The notes: generated from the letters alone by a model not told the origin. 64,000 bases of DNA from Aeromicrobium endophyticum (GCF_003586285.1 NZ_QUBR01000001.1:806001-870000), one strand, 5' to 3'. Counted from the stretch's first letter, positions 24,773 to 33,317 are shown. Numbers and translations: made by a program.

Positions 24773-26548
24773 TCAGGCTCCCTTGCCCGGCACCAGCTGG
24801 AGGTACAGCGTGGTGATCACGAAGTTGACGAAGAACAGCATCAGGAACGTCACGACGACCGACTGGTTGACCGAGTCGCCGACGCCCTTCGGGCCGGGGG
24901 CCGTGTTGAGCCCACGGTGGCAGGCCACGACACCGGCGATGAAGCCGAAGATGACGGCCTTGAACTCGCCGACGTAGAGGTCCTGGATCTGCGCGAGGGC
25001 CGTGAAGCTGGCCAGGTAGGCACCGGGCGTGCCGCCCTGCACGATGACGTTGAAGAAGTAGCCGCCCAGCACGCCCACGACCGAGACCAGGCCGTTGAGC
25101 AGCACCGCGGCGCCGATGCAGGCCAGCACGCGTGGCACGACCAGCCGCTGCACGGGCGAGACGCCCATGACCCGCATCGCGTCGATCTCGTCGCGGATGC
25201 GCCGGGAGCCGAGGTCGGCGCAGATCGCGGCACCACCGGCTCCGGCGATGACAAGGGTCGTGACGATCGGTGCCGCCTGCTGGATGACCGCCAGCACGCT
25301 GGCCGCGCCGGTGAACGACTGCGCGCCCACCTGCACCGTGAGCGTGCCGAGCTGCAGCGCGATGACGGCGCCGAACGGGATCGCGACGAGGATCGCGGGG
25401 ATCCACGAGACGCTGACGACGAACCAGAACTGCTCGAGCACCTCGCGGGCCGCGAACGGACGCCGGACGGACGCCCGTGCGGTGTCGAGGCCGAGGGCGA
25501 AGACGTCGCCGACGATGGTCAGGCCTCGAGCGAGCATTCCCAGGAGCGGTACGCCCGCCACTCGCTCCTTGTCGTCGTCATCGGCGACGTAGAGCCGCGC
25601 GCCGCCCGAGGCGACCCGCTCGCGGTGCCGCTGCTGCCCGGCTCGAACCGCCCCCGAGCGCGGTTCGAGCTGGCGAGGCAGCACCTCGATGGCACGCGCT
25701 CCGGCGTGCCGGGACATGACCGCCGTGCCGCTGGGGCCGGCGGAGTAGTCGACGGGGGCGTCGAACAGCTCGCTGCTGCGGTGATCGGTCTCCTCGCTCA
25801 TGCCGATCGGTCCGTCCGGGTCGCCGCTCATGAACTGCGAGACGACGGGGTGGTCGGTGAGCAGGAACTCCTCGCGCGGACCGAACATCACGAGCTCGCG
25901 GCGGTAGAGCATGCCCAGGTTGTCGGGCATCGTGCGGGCGAGCTCGATGTTGTGGGTGACCACCAGCATCGTCGCGTCCGTGGCGGTGTTGACCTCGACC
26001 AGCAGCTGGGCGAGGTTGGAGGTGCGGACGGGGTCGAGGCCCGAGTCGGGCTCGTCGATCAGGATGATCTCGGGGTCGGTCACGAGCGAGCGGGCCAGGC
26101 CGGCACGCTTCTTCATGCCGCCGGAGATCTCGCCCGGCACCTTGTGGTGCTGGCCGACGAGGCCGACCATCTCGAGCTTCTCCATGACGATCTCGCGGAT
26201 CTCGGTCTCGTTCTTGCGGGTGTGCTCGCGCAGCGGGAAGGCGACGTTGTCGTAGACGTTCATCGAGCCGAACAGCGCGCCGTCCTGGAACAGGACGCCG
26301 AACTTCTTGCGCATCTCGAGGCGGTGCGACTCCTTGGCCGCGACCATGTCCTCGCCGTCGATCAGGATCGTGCCCGCCTCGGGCTCGACGATGCCCATGA
26401 TCGACTTCAGGAACACCGACTTGCCGGTGCCCGACGGACCCAGCAGGGCCGTGATCTCGCCGGGCGGGAACGTCAGCGAGACGTCGCGCCAGATGTTCTG
26501 ACGTCCGTAGCTCTTGGTCAGTCCGCTGACCTCGACACTTCCACCCAT
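24773..26548 (-). CDS. Fused Mce ATPase (MlaF/Mkl type) - YrbEA permease
   Basis: One uninterrupted 591-codon frame holds two proteins that are normally separate. Residues 1 to about 310 are an MlaF/Mkl-type ATPase: Walker A GPSGTGKS (37-44), signature ISGGMKKRAGLA (141-152), Walker B IILIDEP with catalytic Glu166, and the Mkl-like tail around LPRQLEPRSG. Residues from about 335 to 591 are a complete YrbEA permease with RRIRDEIDAMRVMG as coupling loop. GAGGGA precedes ATG 26548. I see no stop between the parts. A weak internal GTG near residue 330 has AAGGAG only 3 nt upstream, so separate initiation is possible but less likely. It heads the mce operon. Confidence 0.82.
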   Translation of the reverse strand: MGGSVEVSGLTKSYGRQNIWRDVSLTFPPGEITALLGPSGTGKSVFLKSIMGIVEPEAGTILIDGEDMVAAKESHRLEMRKKFGVLFQDGALFGSMNVYDNVAFPLREHTRKNETEIREIVMEKLEMVGLVGQHHKVPGEISGGMKKRAGLARSLVTDPEIILIDEPDSGLDPVRTSNLAQLLVEVNTATDATMLVVTHNIELARTMPDNLGMLYRRELVMFGPREEFLLTDHPVVSQFMSGDPDGPIGMSEETDHRSSELFDAPVDYSAGPSGTAVMSRHAGARAIEVLPRQLEPRSGAVRAGQQRHRERVASGGARLYVADDDDKERVAGVPLLGMLARGLTIVGDVFALGLDTARASVRRPFAAREVLEQFWFVVSVSWIPAILVAIPFGAVIALQLGTLTVQVGAQSFTGAASVLAVIQQAAPIVTTLVIAGAGGAAICADLGSRRIRDEIDAMRVMGVSPVQRLVVPRVLACIGAAVLLNGLVSVVGVLGGYFFNVIVQGGTPGAYLASFTALAQIQDLYVGEFKAVIFGFIAGVVACHRGLNTAPGPKGVGDSVNQSVVVTFLMLFFVNFVITTLYLQLVPGKGA

Positions 26549-26863
26549 GATGTCCCTCGCGTTCGCTGGTTCGGCTCGCGGCACCGCCCGTCCCCTGGCG
26601 GGGGTGCCTCCGCAGAACCTAGGTGTGTTGCGCGTCACGACGCCACCCCTTGGCCCGGATCGAGCGCGATCGAGCGCAATCTTCTCGGTTTCTTGTCATG
26701 CGCCTGACAAGTTCTCGCTCTCTCGGCCCGGGGCGCTTCCGCCGCTACTCATGAGTCGCAATACTGTGGTCGTCCACAGAGCCTCCTCTGCCCCTCCGGT
26801 CGTGTCCGGGGCTGTCCCTACCGTCGGATTGAGAAGTCGCACGCCGTGCGATGAAGGGATCCC
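26549..26863. other. Divergent promoter region of the mce operon and the DUF6907-type gene
   Basis: A 315-bp gene-free stretch between divergent genes. It holds the palindrome at 26692-26711, plausible promoter elements on the minus side (CACACCTAGGTT near 26625) and GAAGGGA before the plus-strand gene. No open frame on either strand looks coding. Confidence 0.7.
26692..26711. promoter_or_regulatory. TTGTCA-N6-TGACAA palindrome, copy 1 (mce operon)
   Basis: CTTGTCATGCGCCTGACAAG: 7-bp arms around a 6-nt spacer, about 145 bp upstream of the ATPase-permease fusion. It cannot be a terminator because both flanking genes point away from it. Related copies lie at 27487-27512, 33173-33190, 33318-33335 and 36756-36785. 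Confidence 0.65.
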
Positions 26864-27187
26864 ATGACTGCACACTCGACCTCGCGCCCCTCGTGGCAGC
26901 GCGACACCTGCCCGCCCTGGTGCGTCGTCGAGCACGCCGAGGGCGATCCGGTCGACGACCGGTATCACGACAGCATCACGATGCACGTCCCGGCGACGCT
27001 CGGGCCCGGCCCGAGCCATGCCGACAGCACCGACCTGGTGCTGGTGATGTCACGCCGCTGCGGCGAGCTCGACGACTGGGTGCTGGTCGGCGAGCCCGAG
27101 CGCGACGGCCAGCACCTCTACCTGACGCGCGACAGCGCGGCCCGCGTCACCGGCGCACTCACGGCGCTGCTCACCCAGTCCGGCTGA
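26864..27187 (+). CDS. DUF6907-type small protein
   Basis: A 107-aa protein with RDTCPPWCVVEHAEGD near the N-terminus and DDRYHDS following, the Cys/His-containing opening typical of DUF6907 proteins of actinobacteria. The rest is a compact alpha/beta stretch ending in LTRDSAARVTGALTALL. No membrane span. Function is not known for the family. A good Shine-Dalgarno (GAAGGGA) precedes ATG 26864. It is followed by the Xre regulator gene, and such pairs are common, so the two probably work together. Confidence 0.75.
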   Translation: MTAHSTSRPSWQRDTCPPWCVVEHAEGDPVDDRYHDSITMHVPATLGPGPSHADSTDLVLVMSRRCGELDDWVLVGEPERDGQHLYLTRDSAARVTGALTALLTQSG

Positions 27188-27196
27188 CGCTCCTCC

Positions 27197-27230
27197 TGCT
27201 ACTCATCAGTGTGTAGACCGATGAGTAGCA
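27197..27230. promoter_or_regulatory. Inverted repeat overlapping the start of the Xre gene
   Basis: Perfect 11-bp arms TGCTACTCATC (27197-27207) and GATGAGTAGCA (27220-27230) with a 12-nt spacer. The right arm covers the candidate ATG at 27221. It could be an autoregulatory operator for the Xre protein or a hairpin ending the upstream gene. No T-run follows, which favours an operator. Confidence 0.5.
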
Positions 27231-27463
27231 CGTCCGTCACAGTGGCTCGTGTGACGTCCGAGCTGCAGAAGATCGTGGGCCGGCGACTCCGCGAGCAGCG
27301 CGAGTCGCTCGGGCTCAGCCAGGAGGCCATGGCCGAGCGCCTGGGCTACCACCGCACCTTCCTGGGGTCGGTCGAGCGCGGCGAGCGCAACCTGACCCTC
27401 GCGTCGGTCGAGCAGCTCGCCGCGAGCCTCGGCGTGCCGGCGCTCGACCTGCTGCGCGACTGA
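27221..27463 (+). CDS. Xre-family small DNA-binding protein
   Basis: An 80-aa protein made almost only of a Cro/C1-type HTH: RRLREQRESLGLSQEAMAER followed by LGYHRTFLGSVERGERN. The end (LGVPALDLLRD) is the usual close of this domain. The ATG at 27221 has no Shine-Dalgarno, so either the mRNA is leaderless or translation starts at GTG 27241. The domain lacks a sensor, so regulation is likely by simple binding. It lies between the DUF6907 gene and the first PucR-type regulator. Confidence 0.75.
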   Translation: MSSTSVTVARVTSELQKIVGRRLREQRESLGLSQEAMAERLGYHRTFLGSVERGERNLTLASVEQLAASLGVPALDLLRD

Positions 27464-27486
27464 CCCGGCGGCTCCTCGCGCAGGCG

Positions 27487-27512
27487 GAAGTTGTCACCCA
27501 CGTCACAACTTC
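27487..27512. promoter_or_regulatory. TTGTCA-type palindrome, copy 2 (first PucR-type regulator)
   Basis: Arms GAAGTTGT (27487-27494) and ACAACTTC (27505-27512). The core reads TTGTCA-N6-TCACAA, one base from the TTGTCA-N6-TGACAA pattern, with identical spacing. It lies 106 bp upstream of the regulator start. It might instead act as a hairpin behind the Xre gene. Confidence 0.5.
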
Positions 27513-27617
27513 GGCGCCCCAAGACCACCGACGGCGGCCATCGTCTGGACGCAGCCTGCCTGCGCGCCTTGACTGTGGTCAGCCGGGAGGGAGCACCGGG
27601 CTGTAGGGAGGCATGTC

Positions 27618-28838
27618 GTGACGTCGCTGAACCACGAGCACGTCCGCGCGGCCGCCGGCCACGAGGCCCGGCCGGGCCCTGAGCACCTGGTGCTGCCCAG
27701 CCCCGTGCCCGGTCTGACGCCGCAGCTCGTGCGCACCTACCGCCCCCGCAAGGACGCCTTGGTGCGGCGGATCGCCGATCGCGTCTGCCACGAGGTGGCC
27801 GGCTTCGCCGACCCGGGCCTCGCGGGCCTGGTCAGCCGCGCCATCGGGGCCGCGGTCGACCTGTTCGTCGACGCACTGGCCGGTGCCCCCGCGCGCGGAC
27901 ACACCGTGTCGGACTACTACTGGTGGCTCGGTCGGGCCGAGGCCCAGTCCGGTCACGACCTCGATGCGATGCGCGCGGCCCACCACGTCGCGACCCAGGA
28001 GGTGTGGTCCGAGCTCGACACGCTGGTCGTCGATCTCGGGCTGTCGCCCACGGCCCACCACCGCCTCGCTCACGCCGTCATGCAGTACCAGAAGTCGCTG
28101 CAGGACCGAGCCGCTGCCGGCTTCGTCGAGGCACAGAAGGGTCCCGACCCTCAGGCACCCCTGCTGGACGCGCTGCTCGGCGGCGCGCCCCTGGCCCGGC
28201 TCCGGCAGCTGGCCGGCAGCCGGTGGCCGATCCCCGGGCGGGTCGCCGTGGCGACGACCGAGTCGACCCACGCCGCGCTGGAGTGCGCGACCGCCATCCG
28301 CGGAGCGGTCAGCGGCGTGCGCCACGACCGCTTGGTCGTGGTCGCCGACGCGGCCGTCATCGACGAGATCGCCGTCGAGCTGGCGAGACACACGCTCTCC
28401 CCCGTGGCCGTCAGCTGGGGCGTCGAGCCCACCGAGGCGTCGCATGCCTGGCGCTGGACGACCCGCGCGCTGCGCCTCGCCCGTCGTCACGAGATCGAGG
28501 TGCCGGCGTCGCGCGTCGTGCGATGTCACGACTACCGCACCGAGCTGCTGCGCCACGCCGACCCGGTGCTGGGCCGGCAGCTGATGATCGACGTCCTCGC
28601 TCCCCTGCTGGCCGAGACGCCCGCGCAGCGCGAGGCCCTCAGCCAGACCATGCTGCTGTGGCTGCAGACCCGCGGCAGCGCCCCGGCCCTGGCGGCTCAG
28701 CTCGGGGTGCACGACCAGACGGTGCGCAACCGCCTGCGCCGCATCCGCGCGATGTTCGGCGATACGCTCGACCAGCCCGAGCACGCCCTCGAGCTCATGC
28801 AGGCCCTGCACGTGCTGCGCGACCACCTGCGGCGCTGA
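27618..28838 (+). CDS. PucR/CdaR-type transcriptional regulator
   Basis: A 406-aa protein. The N-terminal half is all-helical (RRIADRVCHEVAGF; SDYYWWLGRAEAQSG), resembling the RsbRD-type sensory region. A middle domain follows, and the C-terminus holds the PucR HTH: LSQTMLLWLQTRGSAPALAAQ then LGVHDQTVRNRLRRIR, in which HDQTVRNRL is the recognition helix. GTG 27618 is preceded by GGGAGG at ideal spacing. It is paralogous to the regulator at 33540-34802. The two bracket the secreted-protein cluster and each has a TTGTCA-type palindrome upstream. The signal sensed is unknown. Confidence 0.82.
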   Translation: MTSLNHEHVRAAAGHEARPGPEHLVLPSPVPGLTPQLVRTYRPRKDALVRRIADRVCHEVAGFADPGLAGLVSRAIGAAVDLFVDALAGAPARGHTVSDYYWWLGRAEAQSGHDLDAMRAAHHVATQEVWSELDTLVVDLGLSPTAHHRLAHAVMQYQKSLQDRAAAGFVEAQKGPDPQAPLLDALLGGAPLARLRQLAGSRWPIPGRVAVATTESTHAALECATAIRGAVSGVRHDRLVVVADAAVIDEIAVELARHTLSPVAVSWGVEPTEASHAWRWTTRALRLARRHEIEVPASRVVRCHDYRTELLRHADPVLGRQLMIDVLAPLLAETPAQREALSQTMLLWLQTRGSAPALAAQLGVHDQTVRNRLRRIRAMFGDTLDQPEHALELMQALHVLRDHLRR

Positions 28839-28859
28839 CAGATCAGCTCCGGTTCCCCC

Positions 28860-29504
28860 TTACGGGTTGGCGATGGCGACCGCCGGTCCCGTGTTGGTCC
28901 AGCTGCCGCCCACCGCGATGGTGTCGCCCTCCAACCAGTCGAGCGTCAGGCACATCGTCTGGGGATGCCCCGGTGTGGGCCCGGGGATGTCGTTGATGGT
29001 CAAGCCGCTGGCGCCGGAGACCGGCGTGAAGCTCTGCGTGGCGGTGTCGAAGGAGCCGCTGATCGATCCCGACACGGTGAGATCGCAGTTGGCCATGCCC
29101 ACGGCGATCTGGACACCACTGATACGAGCTGGGTAGCTCGTGCCCGTGGGGTCTCCCACGACGTCCAGCGACCAGCTGCCGCTCGTGGTCGTCGTCATCC
29201 ATCCCATGACCGGATTGCTGCAGCCGGTGATCGACACCCCGGACAGGGCGCTCGCCGCCGATCCGTATGCGCGTGACGCGCCTGAGCCCACCACCGACCC
29301 GCCCATGCCGAACTGCGCACAGGACCACGTCTGCCCCGCCTCGATGTCGGTCAGGCCGATAGCGACCAACCCCGACGTCTTGGCAAGGTTGATCGTCGTG
29401 CCGGTCGGCCTGTAGGTCGTCGATGCCTGTGCGTCGACCGCCGTCACCGCCAGCATCGCGCACGACGCGGCCATCGCCGCGGTCGCTCTCCTGGGCATCT
29501 TCAC
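28860..29504 (-). CDS. Secreted four-Cys protein, paralogue 1
   Basis: A 214-aa protein with a signal peptide (Arg-rich start, hydrophobic core AAMAASCAMLAVTAV, cleavage near AQA-STT). The mature chain is rich in Thr, Ser and Gly, predicted beta, with four Cys in the order WSC, GCSN, NCDL, MCLT. The end GDTIAVGGSWTNTGPAV is nearly identical to that of the protein at 30769-31410. I do not recognise a named family. It is probably an exported envelope or cell-surface protein with two disulfides. Confidence 0.7.
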   Translation of the reverse strand: MKMPRRATAAMAASCAMLAVTAVDAQASTTYRPTGTTINLAKTSGLVAIGLTDIEAGQTWSCAQFGMGGSVVGSGASRAYGSAASALSGVSITGCSNPVMGWMTTTTSGSWSLDVVGDPTGTSYPARISGVQIAVGMANCDLTVSGSISGSFDTATQSFTPVSGASGLTINDIPGPTPGHPQTMCLTLDWLEGDTIAVGGSWTNTGPAVAIANP

Positions 29505-29575
29505 GATGGTGCTCTCCTCAGTCTGGCGGGTCCTGCGCGTCGCTGCGCGACGACACGATGGTGACGACCATCTGA

Positions 29576-30703
29576 CTACTCATCCCCCGCGGGCAACGGG
29601 GGGCGCTCAGGAAGGTCCGGCCCAGGCAACGGGCACGACGGTGGCTCCGGCGTGCAGATGGTGCCCAGCTGGTCCAGGTCCACACCCGGATAGTGCTGGA
29701 AGAGGGGGCTCTGCCGAACGGTGACGGGGTTGTTGGGACCCGACGCCATGGCGGTGACCAGCGGGCTCAAGTCGTCACTGCCATTTCCGCAGCCTTCGAA
29801 CGGCGGAATGGTGATGCCTGTCGTCGCGGGAATCTGCCAGCCGCTCAGGTCTCCGTACAACGGCGAAGACGGCAGCGGGCCAAGCGACGCTGGGCCGAGA
29901 CCGTCGTAAGCCCCCAACGTGCCGCCACCGGCCGGGGTGTAGACCGACGTGTTGCGAAGCTGTATGTCGGCCGACCGGACAGTGCGGCACGCGGAACCGA
30001 TGTCGACAGGGACGCCGTCCACGGTCAAGTTGCTGAGAGCGACGTCGATCTGTCCCACGACGACCGTATCGGCATGCTGCGGCGCCTCCGGGTCGCACCC
30101 GTTGCTCTTGGTGTCCCAGACGTACGCTTCGAACGGCTTGACCTTGCCGTCGACTCGTGAGGCGCGCAACGTGAGGGTCGCAACGGCGGGAATGGATCCG
30201 AAAGCCACCATCCTCACTGGTAGCTCGGCCAGCAGGCCGACGTCCGCGCCCCCGTCCTTCAGCTGGGTGGCTGGGTACATCCTGGCCTTGAAGAAGGCCG
30301 CCGAGTGACGCGTGGCCGGATCGTCGGTGGCGCACTCAGGTTGGTGGAACGGGTCCGGGACACACGGGCGGTTGCGGATGCACTGAGCCACGTACGAGGT
30401 CGGGTCGGCAGCCGGCGTGTTGAACAGGTTGTTGTAGAGCACTCCGAACGCCGGGTGGCCGTCACCGCCGATGTTGATGAACATCTTTGATCCACGGACT
30501 GTGGCTACCTGCGCCAGCGAGACAGCACCTTCGGTGAGGCTGATCGACTGCGCTGCTGGCAGATCGTCCTGACCGGGGACCGGATCGCCCGGTGCACTGC
30601 TGCTCGGCGCGATCAGCAGCAGGGACAACGCTGCAGCCAACAACGAGGCGGCAACGGCGCGGCGCCTGTGCGGGCCGACGGGCCGACGGCGGACATACAT
30701 CAT
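29576..30703 (-). CDS. Secreted protein of unknown function, related to the 32288-33031 product
   Basis: A 375-aa protein with a twin-Arg-containing basic start and a hydrophobic segment (AVAASLLAAALSLLLIAP) consistent with a signal peptide. The mature part has several Cys (QCIRNRPCVPDP; NGCDPEA; SACRTVRS; FEGCGNG), probably disulfides. Near the end IPPFEGCGNGSDDLSPL and ASGPNNPVTV parallel FTGC and VPGSNNSVSL in the protein at 32288-33031, suggesting a shared domain. A Pro-rich tail closes the chain. It interrupts the tandem four-Cys genes. Start is ATG 30703 or the adjacent ATG 30700. Function not recognised. Confidence 0.65.
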   Translation of the reverse strand: MMYVRRRPVGPHRRRAVAASLLAAALSLLLIAPSSSAPGDPVPGQDDLPAAQSISLTEGAVSLAQVATVRGSKMFINIGGDGHPAFGVLYNNLFNTPAADPTSYVAQCIRNRPCVPDPFHQPECATDDPATRHSAAFFKARMYPATQLKDGGADVGLLAELPVRMVAFGSIPAVATLTLRASRVDGKVKPFEAYVWDTKSNGCDPEAPQHADTVVVGQIDVALSNLTVDGVPVDIGSACRTVRSADIQLRNTSVYTPAGGGTLGAYDGLGPASLGPLPSSPLYGDLSGWQIPATTGITIPPFEGCGNGSDDLSPLVTAMASGPNNPVTVRQSPLFQHYPGVDLDQLGTICTPEPPSCPLPGPDLPERPPLPAGDE

Positions 30704-30768
30704 GATCTAGGACCTCCGAGAGAACTGAGTGAAGACTGATGGCGCCGTTGCGCCGTGACTCGACGCGG

Positions 30769-31410
30769 TCATGGGTTGGCGACACCGACGGCCGGACCCG
30801 TGTTGGTCCACGATCCCCCGACGGCGATGGTGTCGGTCACCTGGAAGTCGAGGGTCGCACAGAGGGTCTGTGGCCGGCTGGGAGTCGGGGCGGGGATGTT
30901 GGTGAGCGTCAGACCCGAGGCCCCCGAAACGGGGGTGAATCGCTGAGTGGCGGTGTCGAACGTGCCGTTGACCACGCCACCGATCGAGAACGTGCACTGG
31001 GGCATGGTCACCGTCAACAAGACGTTGGTCAGACGACTGGGCGCGACTGTTCCCACCGTGTCGCCCACGACCGTCATGCCCCAGCTACCCGACGCGGTGA
31101 CCGTGAAGGCCGACCACCAGTTCGTGCAGCCACCGGTCGTCGTCGATGGCAGCGCGAGTCCGTTCGCCCCGTAGGAGCGGCTCGTGCCAGAGCTGACGAC
31201 CGAGCCAGCCATGCTGAACGTCGAGCAGGGGAACATCTGGTTCGCTTCGATCTCAGTCAAGGTGATGTTGCTCAGACCGGCGGTCTTGGCGAAGGTGACC
31301 GTCGACCCGGTCGGCGTGTAGGCGGTCGCTGCCTGAGCCGCCACCGTCGCGCTGCCGATGATTGCGGTCGCGGCGATCAAACCAGCAACCAGCTTTCTGC
31401 GGAGCTTCAT
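30769..31410 (-). CDS. Secreted four-Cys protein, paralogue 2
   Basis: A 213-aa protein: signal peptide (LVAGLIAATAIIGSATVAAQA) and a mature region starting ATAYTPTGSTVTF. Four Cys: PCSTF, GCTN, QCTF, LCAT. The middle carries GVVNGTFDTATQRFTP and VSGASGLTLTNIP, which are shared with its neighbours. ATG 31410 follows AGGAG, whereas a longer open frame upstream lacks a signal peptide at its start. Likely exported, beta-rich and disulfide-bonded. Clearly a tandem duplicate of the other members. Confidence 0.72.
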   Translation of the reverse strand: MKLRRKLVAGLIAATAIIGSATVAAQAATAYTPTGSTVTFAKTAGLSNITLTEIEANQMFPCSTFSMAGSVVSSGTSRSYGANGLALPSTTTGGCTNWWSAFTVTASGSWGMTVVGDTVGTVAPSRLTNVLLTVTMPQCTFSIGGVVNGTFDTATQRFTPVSGASGLTLTNIPAPTPSRPQTLCATLDFQVTDTIAVGGSWTNTGPAVGVANP

Positions 31411-31511
31411 GTGTTTCTCCTCTTCAGGCGACGCGGATCGAGACAAGGGCTGTGTCGAGGTGCCGGTATCGAGCAAGCAGTGAGTGAGCGATATGCCACT
31501 CAACGCCCAAG

Positions 31512-31552
31512 GCCGGTGGTGTCGATCGCACGAGGCGACCGACACCACCGGC
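31512..31552 (-). terminator. Hairpin terminator after four-Cys paralogue 3
   Basis: Perfect 13-bp arms GCCGGTGGTGTCG (31512-31524) and CGACACCACCGGC (31540-31552) with a 15-nt loop, starting 24 bp beyond the stop of the gene at 31576-32235. Confidence 0.65.
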
Positions 31553-31575
31553 ACAGGCTCAGCCGGCGACCGGCA

Positions 31576-32235
31576 TCACGGAGTCGTGACGGCCAGCGCA
31601 CCACCGCTGTTGGTCCACGAGCCGCTGACCGAGATGGTGTCGCCCACCACCAGGTCGAGCGTGGTGCACATGGTCTGCGGCGCCGACGGGGTGCCCGCCG
31701 GGATGTTGGTGATGGTCAGGCCGGAAGCACCCGTGTTGGGGGTGAACCTCTGGTTCGACGTGTCGAACTTGCCGTTGACCACGCCGCCGATCGAGAAGTT
31801 GCAGTTGGCCGCGCTCAGGTTCGCAGCAACGCTCGTGAGACGGGCGGGAACGACCGTCCCAACCTTGTCACCCGTGACCGTCACGCCCCAGGTGCCGGTC
31901 GGGGTGACCGTGGTGGCGCCCGCGAGCGGGTTGGTGCATCCGCTGGACGTGATCGTCGGGAGGGTGGCGCCGGCCGCGCCGTAGGCCCGACTCGTGCCGG
32001 AGCTGATGACCGCGGTCGAGCTGGCATTGGCCAGCGAGAAGGTCGAGCAGGACAGTGTCTGTCCTGCCTCGATGTCGGTGAAGCTGACAGCCGTGAGACC
32101 CGTGGTCTTGACGAAGTTGAGCGACGTGCCGGTCGGCGTGTAGGTGGTGGCCGCCTGGGCTGCCACGGCCGTGCCACCGATGACCGCTGCCGCGAGGGCG
32201 GCGCTGGCGAACATTCCCTTGTTGAACTTCTTCAT
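31576..32235 (-). CDS. Secreted four-Cys protein, paralogue 3
   Basis: A 219-aa protein with a clear signal peptide (MFASAALAAAVIGGTAVAAQA) and mature start ATTYTPTGTSLNF. The four-Cys order is conserved: SCSTF, GCTN, NCNF, MCTT. The segments NGKFDTSNQRFTP and GASGLTITNIP match paralogues 1 and 2. It has GAGGAG before ATG 32235 and its own terminator, so it is probably transcribed apart from paralogue 2. A small gap (52 bp) separates it from the upstream gene, with which it may share a promoter. Confidence 0.72.
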   Translation of the reverse strand: MKKFNKGMFASAALAAAVIGGTAVAAQAATTYTPTGTSLNFVKTTGLTAVSFTDIEAGQTLSCSTFSLANASSTAVISSGTSRAYGAAGATLPTITSSGCTNPLAGATTVTPTGTWGVTVTGDKVGTVVPARLTSVAANLSAANCNFSIGGVVNGKFDTSNQRFTPNTGASGLTITNIPAGTPSAPQTMCTTLDLVVGDTISVSGSWTNSGGALAVTTP

Positions 32236-32287
32236 GAGTTGCTCCTCTGTGAGTGATGGTGATGAAGGGTGGAGAAGGACGTGCGGG

Positions 32288-33031
32288 TCAGTTGCCGGGC
32301 TGAGGGTTGCTCAGGGTGAGGCTGACCGAGTTGTTGCTGCCGGGCACCAGCGAGTTGATCGGAATGGACCCGAACCAGGGGAAGAACCCCGGGATGTCGA
32401 GGAAGTTGAGCGCGGCGCATCCGGTGAACTGGCCGATCGTGAAGTTGCCGGTGGCCGGGCCGCCTGCGTTGATCGTGAAGAAGCCGGTCGGCGGCGTGGT
32501 GTCGCTGAGCGGGCTGCCGACGTTGATCGTGACCGGGTCCTTGGTGTGGCACCTGCTGCCCACCGCCAGCGGGAACCATGCGCCGATCTTCACCTCGACG
32601 TCGCTGAGCCTGATGTCGTACTTGACCTTCGACTTCAGGTCGAGCGCCTGCCGCGGGGCGGGGAGCTTCGTCAGCGTGCCGGTGATCGGGCCGACCTGCG
32701 TCATCGTGACCTTCGCGCGGGCGGGGATGCCGAGGATGCTGAAGTTGAGCACCTTGGGCGGGATCACCATCGAGCCGTCGATGATCGGCGTCGGGAGCGC
32801 GGCGGCGGTGTCGATCGTGACCTTGATGGTGGTCGGGCCGAGCTCGAGGTCGGAGTTGATCTGCGCGCCGATGTGCGCCGAGCCGGCCACGTCGTAGATG
32901 ACCGTCAGGTGGTTCGGGTCGGGATCGGCGGCCTGGGCGGGCGATCCGGCCGACACGGCCACGGCGACGAGAGCGGCAGCGAGGCCTCCGATCGTGGTCC
33001 GCCGCCGACGCGACGCGTTGAGTGTGTTCAT
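32288..33031 (-). CDS. Secreted protein of unknown function
   Basis: A 247-aa protein with a signal peptide (RRRRTTIGGLAAALVAVAV, cleavage near AQA-ADP). The mature chain is beta-rich with only two Cys (SRCHT, TGCAAL). It begins HLTVIYDVAGSAHIGAQI and carries VTINVGSPLSDTTPPTGFFT. The end resembles the protein at 29576-30703. ATG 33031 follows GGGGAG. It is first in the run of secreted-protein genes and lies opposite the second PucR-type regulator across a 508-bp spacer with two palindromes, so it is the likeliest direct target of that regulator. Confidence 0.68.
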   Translation of the reverse strand: MNTLNASRRRRTTIGGLAAALVAVAVSAGSPAQAADPDPNHLTVIYDVAGSAHIGAQINSDLELGPTTIKVTIDTAAALPTPIIDGSMVIPPKVLNFSILGIPARAKVTMTQVGPITGTLTKLPAPRQALDLKSKVKYDIRLSDVEVKIGAWFPLAVGSRCHTKDPVTINVGSPLSDTTPPTGFFTINAGGPATGNFTIGQFTGCAALNFLDIPGFFPWFGSIPINSLVPGSNNSVSLTLSNPQPGN

Positions 33032-33172
33032 GGGACTCCCCTGCGGTTCGAGCTGACGCGACCCGACCCGGGTGGTGACGTGGGACACAATCGCGATGAC
33101 GTCGCCATTGAGTCCTACCGAGCGACGGACGGGCAACCGTTGAGGCCGAGAAACCTGAAAGAGGCCCAAAAA

Positions 33173-33190
33173 TTGTCATGCGGGTGATAA
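33173..33190. promoter_or_regulatory. TTGTCA-type palindrome, copy 3
   Basis: TTGTCATGCGGGTGATAA, matching the TTGTCA-N6-TGACAA pattern with one change (GATAA for GACAA). It lies 142 bp upstream of the secreted-protein gene that starts at 33031. Confidence 0.55.
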
Positions 33191-33317
33191 CCCAGCACCG
33201 GTCGGCATCGTTGACAGCCGATTCCGTCGGTCACTCGACGGTCGACTGGGACCGAGCACCCGACGACGTGCCGTTGACCGAGGTCGATCGTGGCTCTGCC
33301 GCCGTGAGTCGGAAAAG

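Noticed and set aside
29576..29584. CTACTCATC, matching one arm of the Xre-gene inverted repeat
   Set aside because: It is the coding end (Asp-Glu-stop) of the 29576 gene and has no second arm nearby.
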